From positions 1 to 64,000 of the forward strand of contig CAAEON010000017.1 in NCBI GenBank assembly GCA_900757615.1: a stretch of 64,000 bases of DNA, written 5' to 3'. The notes under the pieces are model-generated. The model saw only the letters and a list, made by a program, of their open reading frames with translations. It was not told where the DNA came from and made no database searches. Position 1 is the stretch's first letter. The number at the start of each line of letters is the position of its first letter. The stretch comes from an uncultured Collinsella sp. GTDB taxonomy: Bacteria > Actinomycetota > Coriobacteriia > Coriobacteriales > Coriobacteriaceae. The position numbers were made by a program, and so were the translations under genes. Positions 36,752 to 45,377 of the stretch are shown in pieces.

Positions 36752-38899
36752 ATGGATCTTATCGCCCAGCTTGCCCACGAGCTCAACCTTAAGGCCGCCA
36801 ACGTCGAGGCGGCCGTCAAGCTCATCGATGAGGGCAACACCATCCCCTTTATTTCGCGCTACCGCAAGGAAGCAACGGGCGGCATGGACGACGTCGCCCT
36901 GCGCGCACTCGACGAGCGCCTGTCTTACCTGCGCAATCTAGAGCAGCGCAAAGAGGACGTCATCCTGCTCATCGACGCCCAGGGCAAGCTCACGCCCGAG
37001 CTCGAGGCGCAGATTCGCGAGGCCACGCAGCTCCAGCGCGTCGAGGACCTCTACAAGCCCTACCGCAAAAAGCGCATGACCCGCGCGCAGAAGGCCCGCG
37101 AGGCCGGCCTGGAGCCGCTTGCCAACATGATCATCATGCAGGCCTCGGCCAAGGGCAGCGCACTCGACGCCGCCGCGGCATACGTCAACGAGGAAGCCGG
37201 CTTCGACACGCCCGAAAAGGCGCTCGCCGGCGCCGCCGACATAGTGGCCGAGACGGTGGCCGAGGATCCCGAGAACGTCGCCGACCTGCGCGCCTTTACG
37301 CAAAACACCGCCGACATCGTCGTCGAGGCAACCGACCCCGCCGAGAAGACCCCCTACGAGCCGTACTATAGCTATGACGAGCCACTGCGCCGCATCCCCA
37401 ACCACCGCGTGCTGGCTATCGACCGCGGCGAGCGCGAGGGCAAGCTCCGCGTGCGCGTGAACGTCGACGGTGCCGCCGCCACGGCACGCCTCGGCAGCCG
37501 TTGGCCCCGACGCCAGGGCGTCTTCGCTCCCGTCTTCGATGCCGCCATCGCTGACGGCTACAAACGCCTCATGGCCCCCTCACTGGAGCGCGAGGCCCGC
37601 GCCAAGCTCACCGTCCGCGCCCAGACCGAGGCCATCAACGTCTTTGCCAAGAATCTCGAGGGCTTGCTCTCGGCGCGCCCCGTGCGTGGCGCCCGCGTGC
37701 TCGCGCTCGATCCGGGCTACCGCACCGGCTGCAAGGTCGCCGTCATGGACGAGACCGGTAAGCTGCTCGACCACGGCGTGGTCTACCCCACCAAGCCGCG
37801 CCGCGACGTCGCCGGCACCAAGCGCGAGCTCGCCCGCCTCGTCAAAAAGGACGGTGTCAACACCATCGTCATCGGCAACGGCACCGCCAGCCGCGAGACC
37901 GAGGAAGTCGTCTCGGATTTCATTGCCGAGCAGGCGCCCGAGCTGCGATACACCATCGTCAACGAGGCCGGCGCGTCGGTGTACTCCGCTTCCGAGCTCG
38001 CCAGCCAGGAATATCCCGACCTGGACGTCACCGTGCGTGGCGCCATGAGCCTGGGCCGCCGTCTGCAAGACCCGCTGGCAGAGCTCGTCAAGATTCCGCC
38101 CCAGTCCATCGGCGTGGGCCAGTACCAGCACGATCTTGACCAGGCCGAGCTTTCGCGCACCCTGGGCCACGTGGTGGAGGACGTTGTCAACCGCGTGGGC
38201 GTCGACGTCAACACCGCGAGCGCGAGCCTGCTGGGATACGTATCGGGCATTACGCCGAGCGTGGCTAAAAACATCGTGGCCTACCGCGAGGAAAACGGCG
38301 CCTTTACCGATCGTCGCCAGCTTAAGAAGGTTCCCAAGTTAGGACCCAAGGCATATCTCAACGCCGCGGGCTTCCTGCGCATCAGCGGCGGCAAGAACCC
38401 GCTCGACGCGACAAGCGTCCACCCCGAGAGCTACGAGGTGGCCACGGCCGTCCTAGAGCGTGCCGGCGTTGCGGCAAGCGAGCTCAGCCGCGGCGGCGTG
38501 CCCGACATCGAGCGCCGTCTGGGCAGCATCTCGGCGCTGGCAAGCGACCTGGACTGCGGCACCCTCACGCTCATCGACATTGTCAACGAGCTCAAGAAGC
38601 CCGGCCGCGACCCGCGCGACGACGCGCCCGAGGTGGTCTTTAGCCGCTCGGCACTTTCCATCAACGACCTGGAACCCGGCATGGAGCTCAAGGGCACGGT
38701 GCGCAATGTCGTCGACTTTGGCGCCTTCGTCGACGTGGGCGTGCATCAGGACGGCCTCGTGCACATCTCCAAACTGGCCAACCGCTTCGTCAAGCACCCA
38801 AGCGACGTGGTACGCGTCGGTGACACAGTGAAGGTGTGGGTCGAAAAGGTCGATCGTGACCGCAAGAAGATTTCCCTCACCATGGTGCAGGGGAAGTAG
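36752..38899 (+). CDS. tex: Tex-like RNA-binding transcription accessory protein
   Basis: Conserved nucleic-acid-binding protein implicated in transcription and RNA turnover. The 715 aa show, in order, the N-terminal helical Tex region (IPFISRYRKEATGGMDD at about 28-44), a YqgF/RNase H-like domain (RVLALDPGYRTGCKVAVMD at about 318), helix-hairpin-helix motifs (SVAKNIVAYREENGAF at about 505) and a C-terminal S1 domain (about 640-712, GTVRNVVDFGAFVDVGVHQDG). The start ATG at 36752 has AAGGAG; a longer upstream frame overlaps repeat B2. Confidence 0.95.
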   Translation: MDLIAQLAHELNLKAANVEAAVKLIDEGNTIPFISRYRKEATGGMDDVALRALDERLSYLRNLEQRKEDVILLIDAQGKLTPELEAQIREATQLQRVEDLYKPYRKKRMTRAQKAREAGLEPLANMIIMQASAKGSALDAAAAYVNEEAGFDTPEKALAGAADIVAETVAEDPENVADLRAFTQNTADIVVEATDPAEKTPYEPYYSYDEPLRRIPNHRVLAIDRGEREGKLRVRVNVDGAAATARLGSRWPRRQGVFAPVFDAAIADGYKRLMAPSLEREARAKLTVRAQTEAINVFAKNLEGLLSARPVRGARVLALDPGYRTGCKVAVMDETGKLLDHGVVYPTKPRRDVAGTKRELARLVKKDGVNTIVIGNGTASRETEEVVSDFIAEQAPELRYTIVNEAGASVYSASELASQEYPDLDVTVRGAMSLGRRLQDPLAELVKIPPQSIGVGQYQHDLDQAELSRTLGHVVEDVVNRVGVDVNTASASLLGYVSGITPSVAKNIVAYREENGAFTDRRQLKKVPKLGPKAYLNAAGFLRISGGKNPLDATSVHPESYEVATAVLERAGVAASELSRGGVPDIERRLGSISALASDLDCGTLTLIDIVNELKKPGRDPRDDAPEVVFSRSALSINDLEPGMELKGTVRNVVDFGAFVDVGVHQDGLVHISKLANRFVKHPSDVVRVGDTVKVWVEKVDRDRKKISLTMVQGK

Positions 38900-38926
38900 A
38901 CCGCCAAAGCAAGGGTCCCCCCTCTC

Positions 38927-39106
38927 GCGACGTGCAAAATCGCGAGTATTCTGCAATTTCCGCCGCTCTGAACGCCCCACAGAGACAATAACGTCAAAAA
39001 CAGCCCCCGTTTTAGCGTCGTCAGAGCCAAAACGGGGGCTGTTCCGTGCTTCAGCTAGCTGGTAAAAGCCTTTACCTTGCTGAATACTCGCGATTTTGCA
39101 CGTCGC
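38927..39106. repeat. Nested palindrome with 25-bp perfect outer arms
   Basis: Outer arms 38927-38951 and 39082-39106 are exact complements over 25 bp (core GTGCAAAATCGCGAGTATTC). Inside, AACAGCCCCCGTTTT (38999-39013) pairs with 39029-39043. Without a U-run it is not a simple terminator. Confidence 0.85.
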
Positions 39107-39178
39107 TGCAGGGGGTACCCTTGTCAACGGCAGGATATGGAAGCCTATCACCAACCTACTGGCAAGTTCGTGTCGGCA

Positions 39179-39250
39179 GCCCCGGCCTTTCCTTTGCCTA
39201 GCGCGACCCTTGCGAAGCGCGTGAGCGATAGGGAAAGGAAAGGCCGGGGC
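39179..39250. repeat. Family D long palindrome D2
   Basis: Arms 39179-39200 and 39229-39250 pair over 22 bp with one mismatch (GCCCCGGCCTTTCC at the outer end); the loop is 28 nt. Arm sequence is unrelated to D1, D3 and D4. Confidence 0.8.
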
Positions 39251-39280
39251 GAACAACCCACGATATAGCCAATGTTCGCG

Positions 39281-39985
39281 TTACGGCAGGATATGGAAAC
39301 CGAGCGAGGCGATATCCTTGGCAAAGCCGCGGACAGTGTCGAGCGAGACCTCGTACGGGTCGCGGCCGATGTTCTTGCGCTTGGCCAGGATGCTGTTGGG
39401 CACCGTGATGATCTGGCAACCGCAGGCCTCGGCCTGGTAAATGTTGATGAGCTCGCGCGTGGACGCCCACAGGACCTCGCAGTTGGGCTTGGCAGCGGCC
39501 TTCTTGACCGACTCCGTCATAAACGGAATGGGATCGACGCCGGTGTCGGCGATGCGGCCGGCAAAGAGCGAGATGATGGACGGCGTCTCGGCGTCAACGG
39601 CCTCGACCATCTCGTCGACCTGCGTAGGCGTAAAGATGGTGGTGACGTTGACCTTGATGCCGTCGGCCGAAAGCTTGCGGACCAGCTCGGCGGTGGACTC
39701 GCCCTTGGTGGTCACGCACGGAATCTTGACGTAGACGTTCTCGGCCCAGGTAGCGATCTCGCGGGCCTCGACCTCCATGGTCTCGACGTCGTCGGCAAAG
39801 ACCTCAAACGACACGGACACATCGGTGATGTGGGCCAGGACCTCCTTGGCAAACGCGCGGTAATCCGTCACGCCGCCCTTCTTCATAAGGGACGGGTTGG
39901 TCGTGAAACCCTGAACGTTGCCGTTCTCGTACATGTCGAGCATGCCCTCGAGGTTTGCACCGTCAGCGAACACCTTGATTGCCAT
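39281..39985 (-). CDS. Transaldolase family protein, copy 1 (TalC/FSA size class)
   Basis: Small transaldolase or fructose-6-phosphate aldolase type Schiff-base enzyme (234 aa). FADGANLEGM carries the conserved Asp, GFTTNPSLMKK the TTNPS motif, and VYVKIP (about 87-92) the Schiff-base lysine. The position that is Gln59 in E. coli FSA is Glu (SFEVFADD), which favours transaldolase activity. It is highly similar to the copy at 42579. The start ATG at 39985 gives MAIKVFADG, the same as copy 2. Confidence 0.88.
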   Translation of the reverse strand: MAIKVFADGANLEGMLDMYENGNVQGFTTNPSLMKKGGVTDYRAFAKEVLAHITDVSVSFEVFADDVETMEVEAREIATWAENVYVKIPCVTTKGESTAELVRKLSADGIKVNVTTIFTPTQVDEMVEAVDAETPSIISLFAGRIADTGVDPIPFMTESVKKAAAKPNCEVLWASTRELINIYQAEACGCQIITVPNSILAKRKNIGRDPYEVSLDTVRGFAKDIASLGFHILP

Positions 39986-40308
39986 CTGCCTGATTCCTTT
40001 CGTTAGCATACGGCCGATAAACTGCTAAACACTTTACCTACGTTTATCAAGGCGTGAGCTGCGGTTTTTTTATCTTCTCGGCGAACGGTTTTGCAGATTT
40101 ACCATTTTTTATCGACGCCCCAGCGGCAAAACGTTTTTGCCGATCATTGCGTTTGGTTCCGTTCACGGAACAGAAGCAGCGCCTCACCGGCTCATATTCA
40201 CAACCGCTCCAAATAAAAAGCGGTGACGCCTCGTTTGAGACGTCACCGCTTCCGCGTAGGAGCCGGTTATCGGAGCTCCGCCCGATTAGGGCTTAACGTA
40301 TGCCTGGA
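39986..40308. other. Gap between transaldolase copy 1 and the PTS operon
   Basis: No gene seen in 323 bp. It holds the leader of transaldolase copy 1 (AT-rich, with T-runs near 40065-40110) and the PTS terminator at 40215-40250. Confidence 0.6.
40215..40250 (-). terminator. Rho-independent terminator of the PTS operon
   Basis: On the minus strand AGCGGTGACG (40250-40241) pairs with CGTCACCGCT (40228-40219), followed by a U-rich run. It lies about 60 nt after the IIC stop codon. Confidence 0.8.
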
Positions 40309-41700
40309 TTACTCTTCCTCAACGTGATTGATCGCAGCACCCTTGGTGTGGATGAAGTTGGGGACGAAGGCAACGACCAGAAGGACAGCGAGAATCGCGT
40401 AGACACCGGTGGTACCGAAGGCCTCGGCAGCGCGGCCAAGCGTAATACCAATGACGGAGAAATCGAAGTCGCCGAACGTAGTGTTCTTGAAGCCAAAGAC
40501 GTCAAGAACGGGCAGGAGCAGAGCCGGGGCAAAGGTGATGAGCAGGCCGTTGACGAAAGCGCCAAGAGCTGCGCCCTTGCGACCGCCGGTAGCATTGCCG
40601 TAGATACCTGCGGTAGCACCGCAGAAGAAGTGGGGAACCATGCCCGGGATGATGAAGATGCCCAGGGTAGCGCCCACGATGAACATACCGACCACGCCAC
40701 CGATGAAGGAGGCAACAAAGCCGAGGATGACGGCGGTGGGAGCATAGGGGAAGAAGACGGCGCAGTCGACGGCGGGGATGGCGCCGGGGATCAGCTTGTT
40801 GGAGATGCCCTGGAAAGCCGGGACCAGGTCGGCAAGGATCATACGAACGCCGTTGTAGACGATAGTGACACCGACGGCGAAGGACAGGGCACAGGTCAGG
40901 GCATAGACGATTACATTGTCGCCGCCAGCGATCTTGGTAACGACCGCAGGATCTGCGATGTAAGCGGCGAAAGCGGTAACCAGGTAGAAGAAGGCCATGG
41001 TAAGAGCCGTGGAGATGGTGGTGTCGCGCAGGAAGGAGAACTTCTCGGGAACCTCGATCTTCTCGGTGCTGTTCTCCTCGGCGTCCTTAGCAAAAAGCGT
41101 ACCGACTGCAGCGGAGATGTAATAGGCGAGTGAACCGAAGTGGCCCATGGCGATTTCATCGCCATCGGTAACCTTCTCGGTGAAACGCTGACCAACGGCG
41201 GGAAGCATAGCGCTCACGAGGCCCAGGAACATGCCGCCCACGATGACAAGCTGGACATCCTGGAAGCCAGATGCCTGCAGAACGGCAGAAAGCAGGCAGG
41301 CCATAAACATGCTGTGATGGCCCGTCAGGAAGATGTACTTAAACTTGGTAAAGCGGGCAATGATAATGTTCACGACGTAGCCGAGAATCAGGATCATCAT
41401 GGTCTGAACGCCGAGGACGCTCTGAGCCATCGAAACGACGACCTCGTTGTTGGGCACGACGCCGGTGATGTGGAAACCGGTCTCGATGAAGGTACCCAGC
41501 GGAGCAAGGTTCTCCTGAACAACAGCGGCGCCGGCAGACAGCATGATGTAACCAAGAATGGGCTTCAGGGTGCCCGTCATCACCTTGTGGGCAGGACGCT
41601 TAAGCGCGACAAGGCCCACAAAGGCAAATAGACCCATAATCCACGCTGGCTTGGTCAGAATCGATTGGATAAACTCAAGTATGGGAAGGATGGCTTGCAT
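40309..41700 (-). CDS. PTS EIIC component, ascorbate (UlaA/SgaT) type
   Basis: Membrane channel of a phosphotransferase system. The 463 aa have about 10-12 membrane helices; KPILGYIMLSAGAAVVQENL (about 46-65) and the GHHSMFMACLLSAVLQ region are typical of the SgaT/UlaA family. The start ATG at 41700 has AAAGGAA; an upstream extension is not supported. With the separate IIB and IIA genes it forms a complete transporter. Ascorbate is the known substrate of the family, but related systems take other compounds, so the substrate is not certain. Confidence 0.9.
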   Translation of the reverse strand: MQAILPILEFIQSILTKPAWIMGLFAFVGLVALKRPAHKVMTGTLKPILGYIMLSAGAAVVQENLAPLGTFIETGFHITGVVPNNEVVVSMAQSVLGVQTMMILILGYVVNIIIARFTKFKYIFLTGHHSMFMACLLSAVLQASGFQDVQLVIVGGMFLGLVSAMLPAVGQRFTEKVTDGDEIAMGHFGSLAYYISAAVGTLFAKDAEENSTEKIEVPEKFSFLRDTTISTALTMAFFYLVTAFAAYIADPAVVTKIAGGDNVIVYALTCALSFAVGVTIVYNGVRMILADLVPAFQGISNKLIPGAIPAVDCAVFFPYAPTAVILGFVASFIGGVVGMFIVGATLGIFIIPGMVPHFFCGATAGIYGNATGGRKGAALGAFVNGLLITFAPALLLPVLDVFGFKNTTFGDFDFSVIGITLGRAAEAFGTTGVYAILAVLLVVAFVPNFIHTKGAAINHVEEE

Positions 41701-41771
41701 CTGCGCTTCCTTTCTCTCTAACGTGGGCGCGTTTCCCTCTTCCACAGGGAACCGCCCTTTTTTGTGCCGCT

Positions 41772-42047
41772 TTAGGCGTTAGCGGCGGCCGCCTTGATTG
41801 CCTCGAGGGCGTCTTCGCGGATCTTCTTCTTGTTCACATAGCTGCGAACGATCACAACGTTGCCGTGGAGCTCGGGTGCGAGCTCTTTAACGGTGATGAA
41901 CAGATCCGGATTTGCGGAAGAAGCACCGTTCAGGTCCATAGACTCAACGTCGGCCTTGATGCCCTCCTCCTCGCAAAGCTCCTCGACTTTGCCAGCGAGC
42001 ATCAGGCTAGACCCGATGCCGTTTCCGCATACGGTGATGATATGCAT
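41772..42047 (-). CDS. PTS EIIB component, ascorbate type
   Basis: Cytoplasmic phosphocarrier, 91 aa, with the phosphorylated Cys7 in the loop CGNGIGSS. Receives phosphate from the IIA protein and passes it to the sugar bound to IIC. It lies 71 nt before the IIC gene and 75 nt after the IIA gene. Confidence 0.92.
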   Translation of the reverse strand: MHIITVCGNGIGSSLMLAGKVEELCEEEGIKADVESMDLNGASSANPDLFITVKELAPELHGNVVIVRSYVNKKKIREDALEAIKAAAANA

Positions 42048-42122
42048 GGCAACCTTCCTCTCCTACACGTGACGGTTTTCCGTCTATCCAAAAGCGGCGA
42101 CGCATCGCCGTGCCATTAAGGC

Positions 42123-42569
42123 CTAAAAGAATGAACGCATGGTCTCCAAAACCTGCTCGGGCGTATCGCATGCGCTGAGTTTGGCAACGCAGTCATCGTC
42201 CTCGAACATCTGCGAAAGCTCCGCCAAGCAACCAAGATGAGCCTTAGGGTCGGGCGCGCAAATACCCACGAGCACGTGAACCGGATCGAAATCCTCGTGT
42301 CCAAACGCAACGGCTGGGTCAAGCGTGACGATACAGATTCCCGCTTCACTCACATTGCCATCTGCCTGAGCGTGGGGCATGGCGATGCCCTCTTCCAAGA
42401 CCATATAGGGGCCGAATTTGTGAACCGATGAAATCATGGCGTCAACATAGCTCTGGTCGCATTTGCCAGCGCCTACGAGCAACTTACCGCATGCCCTGAT
42501 CGCTTCCTCCCAATCGGAGGCCTCGACGTGGCAGGCAACAAGCTCGGGCTTAAGAAGATCGGTCAGCAT
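42123..42569 (-). CDS. PTS EIIA component, mannitol/fructose-type fold
   Basis: Phosphocarrier of 148 aa with the active-site His66 in GIAMPHAQADG, preceded by the second conserved His50 (SSVHKFGPYMVLEEG). UlaC-type IIA proteins of ascorbate PTSs share this fold, consistent with the neighbouring IIC. The start lies 9 nt after the transaldolase stop. Confidence 0.92.
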   Translation of the reverse strand: MLTDLLKPELVACHVEASDWEEAIRACGKLLVGAGKCDQSYVDAMISSVHKFGPYMVLEEGIAMPHAQADGNVSEAGICIVTLDPAVAFGHEDFDPVHVLVGICAPDPKAHLGCLAELSQMFEDDDCVAKLSACDTPEQVLETMRSFF

Positions 42570-42578
42570 GCTCGTCCC

Positions 42579-43289
42579 CTACTCCTCGGGCAAGATATGA
42601 AAACCAAGCGCCTGAACGTCGCGGGCAAAGCCCTTGACCGTATCAAGCGAGTACTCAAGCAAATCTTTCCCGAAATTCTTGCGCTTGGCAAGAATGGCAT
42701 TGGGGACCGTAATGATCTGGCATCCAACGGACTCCGCCTGGAAGATATTGAGGACCTCGCGCGTAGACGCCCAGAGAACCTCGGCAGCAGGCTTAACGGC
42801 AGCCTTCTTTACGGACTCCGCCATGAGGGGCAGCGGATCGACGCCGGTATCGGCAATGCGACCGGCGAAGATGGACAGAATAGAGGGGGTCTCGGCAGAG
42901 ACGGCATCGACAAACTCGTCGACCTGCTCGGGCGTGAAGATCGTGGTGACATTCACCTTGATGCCGTCGGCAGAAAGGCGCTTGACCAGCGCGGCAGTGG
43001 ACTCGCCCTTGGTGTTGAGCGCCGGGATCTTAACGTAGACGTTGTCCGCCCAGGTTGCAATCTCGCGAGCCTCGGCTTCCATACCAGCCTCGTCGTCGGC
43101 GAACACCTCAAAAGAAACCGACACATCGGTAATGTGCTCAAGAACCGTCTTGGCAAAAGCGCGATAGTCAGTCACGCCACCGGCCTTCATAAGGGAAGGA
43201 TTGGTCGTGAAGCCCTGAACGTTGCCATTGTCATGCATGTCAAGCATGCCTTCGAGGTTAGCGCCGTCGGCAAACACCTTAATCGCCAT
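42579..43289 (-). CDS. Transaldolase family protein, copy 2
   Basis: First gene of the PTS operon; 236 aa. It shares nearly all motifs with copy 1 (39281): GANLEGMLDM, TTNPSLMK, SFEVFADD, VYVKIP, TTIFTP and FHILP at the end. By eye the two are about four-fifths identical. It probably acts on the phosphorylated product of the PTS substrate (inference). The start ATG at 43289 follows GAAAGGACC. Confidence 0.88.
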   Translation of the reverse strand: MAIKVFADGANLEGMLDMHDNGNVQGFTTNPSLMKAGGVTDYRAFAKTVLEHITDVSVSFEVFADDEAGMEAEAREIATWADNVYVKIPALNTKGESTAALVKRLSADGIKVNVTTIFTPEQVDEFVDAVSAETPSILSIFAGRIADTGVDPLPLMAESVKKAAVKPAAEVLWASTREVLNIFQAESVGCQIITVPNAILAKRKNFGKDLLEYSLDTVKGFARDVQALGFHILPEE

Positions 43290-43317
43290 GTTCGGTCCTT
43301 TCTCATCTAGCACTATT

Positions 43318-43396
43318 GCTATCGAAAGCCTTCTTCTTTGTTTCAAAAGCTTTTCGGCTTTCTTTTATAAACTATTTCAAAAGCCATCGAAAGCTC
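43318..43396 (-). promoter_or_regulatory. PTS operon promoter with repeated operator-like sites
   Basis: On the minus strand: -35 TTTCGA (43392-43387), 17-bp spacer, -10 TATAAA (43369-43364). Two direct copies of ATCGAAAGC (plus strand, 43321-43329 and 43386-43394) and two of TTTCAAAAGC (43341-43350 and 43375-43384) flank the -10, suitable sites for the divergent DeoR regulator. Confidence 0.55.
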
Positions 43397-43559
43397 AATT
43401 GTCAACTTTCCGTGAACGGTCGAATATCGGGTGTGAACGTACTTCTTTTGGGCGGCACCTTCAGAATGAGACTCTTTATAGCCCGTCTACGTGCGAACTA
43501 TCTGCTACGCATGCATTTGTGACATGCCATTCCGTTCTTTTGATTCATTCGAATTTGCC

Positions 43560-43600
43560 TTGTTCTTTTCATATCGATACGTTATATTTCGATTACGAAA
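43560..43600 (+). promoter_or_regulatory. Promoter and palindrome of the deoR-type gene
   Basis: -35 TTGTTC (43560-43565), 17-bp spacer, -10 TATATT (43583-43588). TTTCGATTACGAAA (43587-43600) is a palindrome overlapping the start site and fits autoregulation. The rest of the 43290-43637 gap is AT-rich and holds no gene. Confidence 0.5.
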
Positions 43601-43637
43601 GGCGCATCTTTTACCTTTTGTTCAAAAGGAGCGGCAT

Positions 43638-44429
43638 ATGTCATCTACTTCAGACCTTTCGCCGGCTGAGCGCCAGCGATTTATCATGAATTGGCTGGCC
43701 GAAAAGCCAAATATCTCGGTATCCGACATCGTTCGCCGTTTTTCGGTTTCGGAAGTCACCGCACGACACGACCTCATCTCGCTGGAATCCGAAGGCAAGC
43801 TGCGTCGCGTACGCGGTGGAGCGGTATCGCTTTCTCGCTCCAACGCAATCTCGTATCCCGAGGAGCGCATCAATGTCCAAGTCGAGGCCAAGGAGGCCAT
43901 CGCCGCAACCGCAGCAACTCTTGTTGATGATGGTGATGTTCTGGTAATTGATATCGGCACCACAGGCTTTTACTTCGCTAAGGCCCTCATGGACAAGCGT
44001 GAGATCACCATTATCACCGGCGATCTTGCAATCGCGAACTACGCCAGCTTCAATCTCCCCAACGCTTCGGTAGTGCTGCTGGGCGGCTCCGTGCGCAAGG
44101 GCCACCTCTATCTCGCGGGCGCACTAACGCTCGACTGCATGAGCAAACTACATGCCGACAAGGCGTTTGTCAGTGCCGATGGATTCCACCCCGACCACGG
44201 TTTTACCGTCGAGCACGACTTCTCGGCCATGATCAAGCATATGTACCTTACCAACTCAAACCAGGGCTACATGATGGTTGACCAGGGAAAGTTCAACAAG
44301 ACCAGTTTTTATCAGTCCGCGCAGATCGATGACCTCGACGGCATCATCGTTGATGGAGACGACGAGGGCATCATGACGGCGGCGATCGAGAGCAGTCGCA
44401 GTCATCCCAAGCTCTATATCGCAAAATAG
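43638..44429 (+). CDS. DeoR family transcriptional regulator
   Basis: Sugar-phosphate-responsive repressor. The 263 aa have an N-terminal DeoR helix-turn-helix (about 7-60: ERQRFIMNWLAEKPNISVSD, then VRRFSVSEVTARHDLISLESEGKLRRVRGGA in outline) and a DeoR sensor domain (about 80-235) with DIGTTGFYFAKAL and the GDLAIA and LLGGSVRKGHLYLAG motifs. The start ATG at 43638 has AAAAGGAG. Divergent from the transaldolase-PTS operon, which it most likely controls. Confidence 0.9.
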   Translation: MSSTSDLSPAERQRFIMNWLAEKPNISVSDIVRRFSVSEVTARHDLISLESEGKLRRVRGGAVSLSRSNAISYPEERINVQVEAKEAIAATAATLVDDGDVLVIDIGTTGFYFAKALMDKREITIITGDLAIANYASFNLPNASVVLLGGSVRKGHLYLAGALTLDCMSKLHADKAFVSADGFHPDHGFTVEHDFSAMIKHMYLTNSNQGYMMVDQGKFNKTSFYQSAQIDDLDGIIVDGDDEGIMTAAIESSRSHPKLYIAK

Positions 44430-44432
44430 CTC

Positions 44433-44473
44433 AAATGGCCGGGTCGCCCCCACTGCGGGCGACCCGGCCATTT
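44433..44473. terminator. Bidirectional terminator between convergent genes
   Basis: Seventeen-bp perfect stem AAATGGCCGGGTCGCCC (44433-44449) with its complement (44457-44473), with A/T tracts on both outer sides. Serves the DeoR gene (+) and the HAD gene (-). Confidence 0.8.
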
Positions 44474-44474
44474 A

Positions 44475-45302
44475 TTAAATCAACCCAAAGTGGCGCATCG
44501 CTGCGACGGTGCCGTCGTGTGCGACGTCGTCGGTCACGTAGTCGGCGACTGCCTTGACCTCGAGCATGGCGTTGCCCATGGCAACAGCCGTCTCAACGGC
44601 GGCGAGCATGCCCAGGTCGTTGCCAGAATCGCCAAAGCCAAAGGTGCGCGCATTTCCCTCGCGGCCCAGATACGCCAGTGCTCGCGCCACGCCCACGCCC
44701 TTATCAATGCCCTTGGGGCTCAGCTCACGATTCTGACCACCGGTGTTGCACAGCTCAAACTCGCGATCGATAAAGCCGTCATCGTTGGCTACGCGAGCCA
44801 AACTGGGCACATTGAGGCATACCTTGCCCACGCGCAGACTGCCGTCGATGCGCATCTCCTCGGCGCTGTGCACCACAAAAGTGCCGATCAGAGACGACTG
44901 CTCAACACCCGCGGGTTCCAGGGCAAAAGTAGCCACGTTGGTCTCGAAAAAGGCCTCAATCCCTGCCGCGGCCATACGGCGTGCAAGCTCTGCGATAACG
45001 TCCTCGTCAAAGCAGTCCTCATGCACCACGCGACCCTCGACCTCGAGCGTGGCGCCCGCCATGGCAACGATGCCCGCCGGATTCAGGGCACGCAGACCAT
45101 CGGCAACCAGCCACAGGGGGCGGCCCGTGCAGATAAATGCCTTGTGCCCCGCATCGCGCAAACGGTGAAACGCCTCGATAACCGCCCGCGAGGGACGCAC
45201 CGCCGTAAAGTCCTTATCGGTCATATCGTCGGGATCGAACGACGTCAGCGTGCCGTCCACGTCAAAAAAGAGCACAGCGGATTCGGGGCACGCATCAATC
45301 AT
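44475..45302 (-). CDS. HAD superfamily (Cof-like) phosphatase
   Basis: Mg2+-dependent sugar- or nucleotide-phosphate phosphatase. The 275 aa have FFDVDGTL (nucleophile Asp14, acid Asp16), ICTGRP (motif II), a C2 cap at about 90-190 and the late GFGDSGNDLGML (motif IV). The start ATG at 45302 follows AAAGGAA. The neighbouring PTS suggests a sugar-phosphate substrate, but this is not shown. Confidence 0.9.
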   Translation of the reverse strand: MIDACPESAVLFFDVDGTLTSFDPDDMTDKDFTAVRPSRAVIEAFHRLRDAGHKAFICTGRPLWLVADGLRALNPAGIVAMAGATLEVEGRVVHEDCFDEDVIAELARRMAAAGIEAFFETNVATFALEPAGVEQSSLIGTFVVHSAEEMRIDGSLRVGKVCLNVPSLARVANDDGFIDREFELCNTGGQNRELSPKGIDKGVGVARALAYLGREGNARTFGFGDSGNDLGMLAAVETAVAMGNAMLEVKAVADYVTDDVAHDGTVAAMRHFGLI

Positions 45303-45377
45303 ATGGGTTCCTTTCGAGGATAAGGGCAAACGAAGCATCCATCATATAATGGAGCGACGCAATCAGAGAGGTCACCC

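Larger units (their letters stand above)
38900..39280. other. Palindrome-rich gap between tex and a transaldolase gene
   Basis: No gene seen. It contains the nested palindrome at 38927-39106 and palindrome D2 at 39179-39250. Confidence 0.7.
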
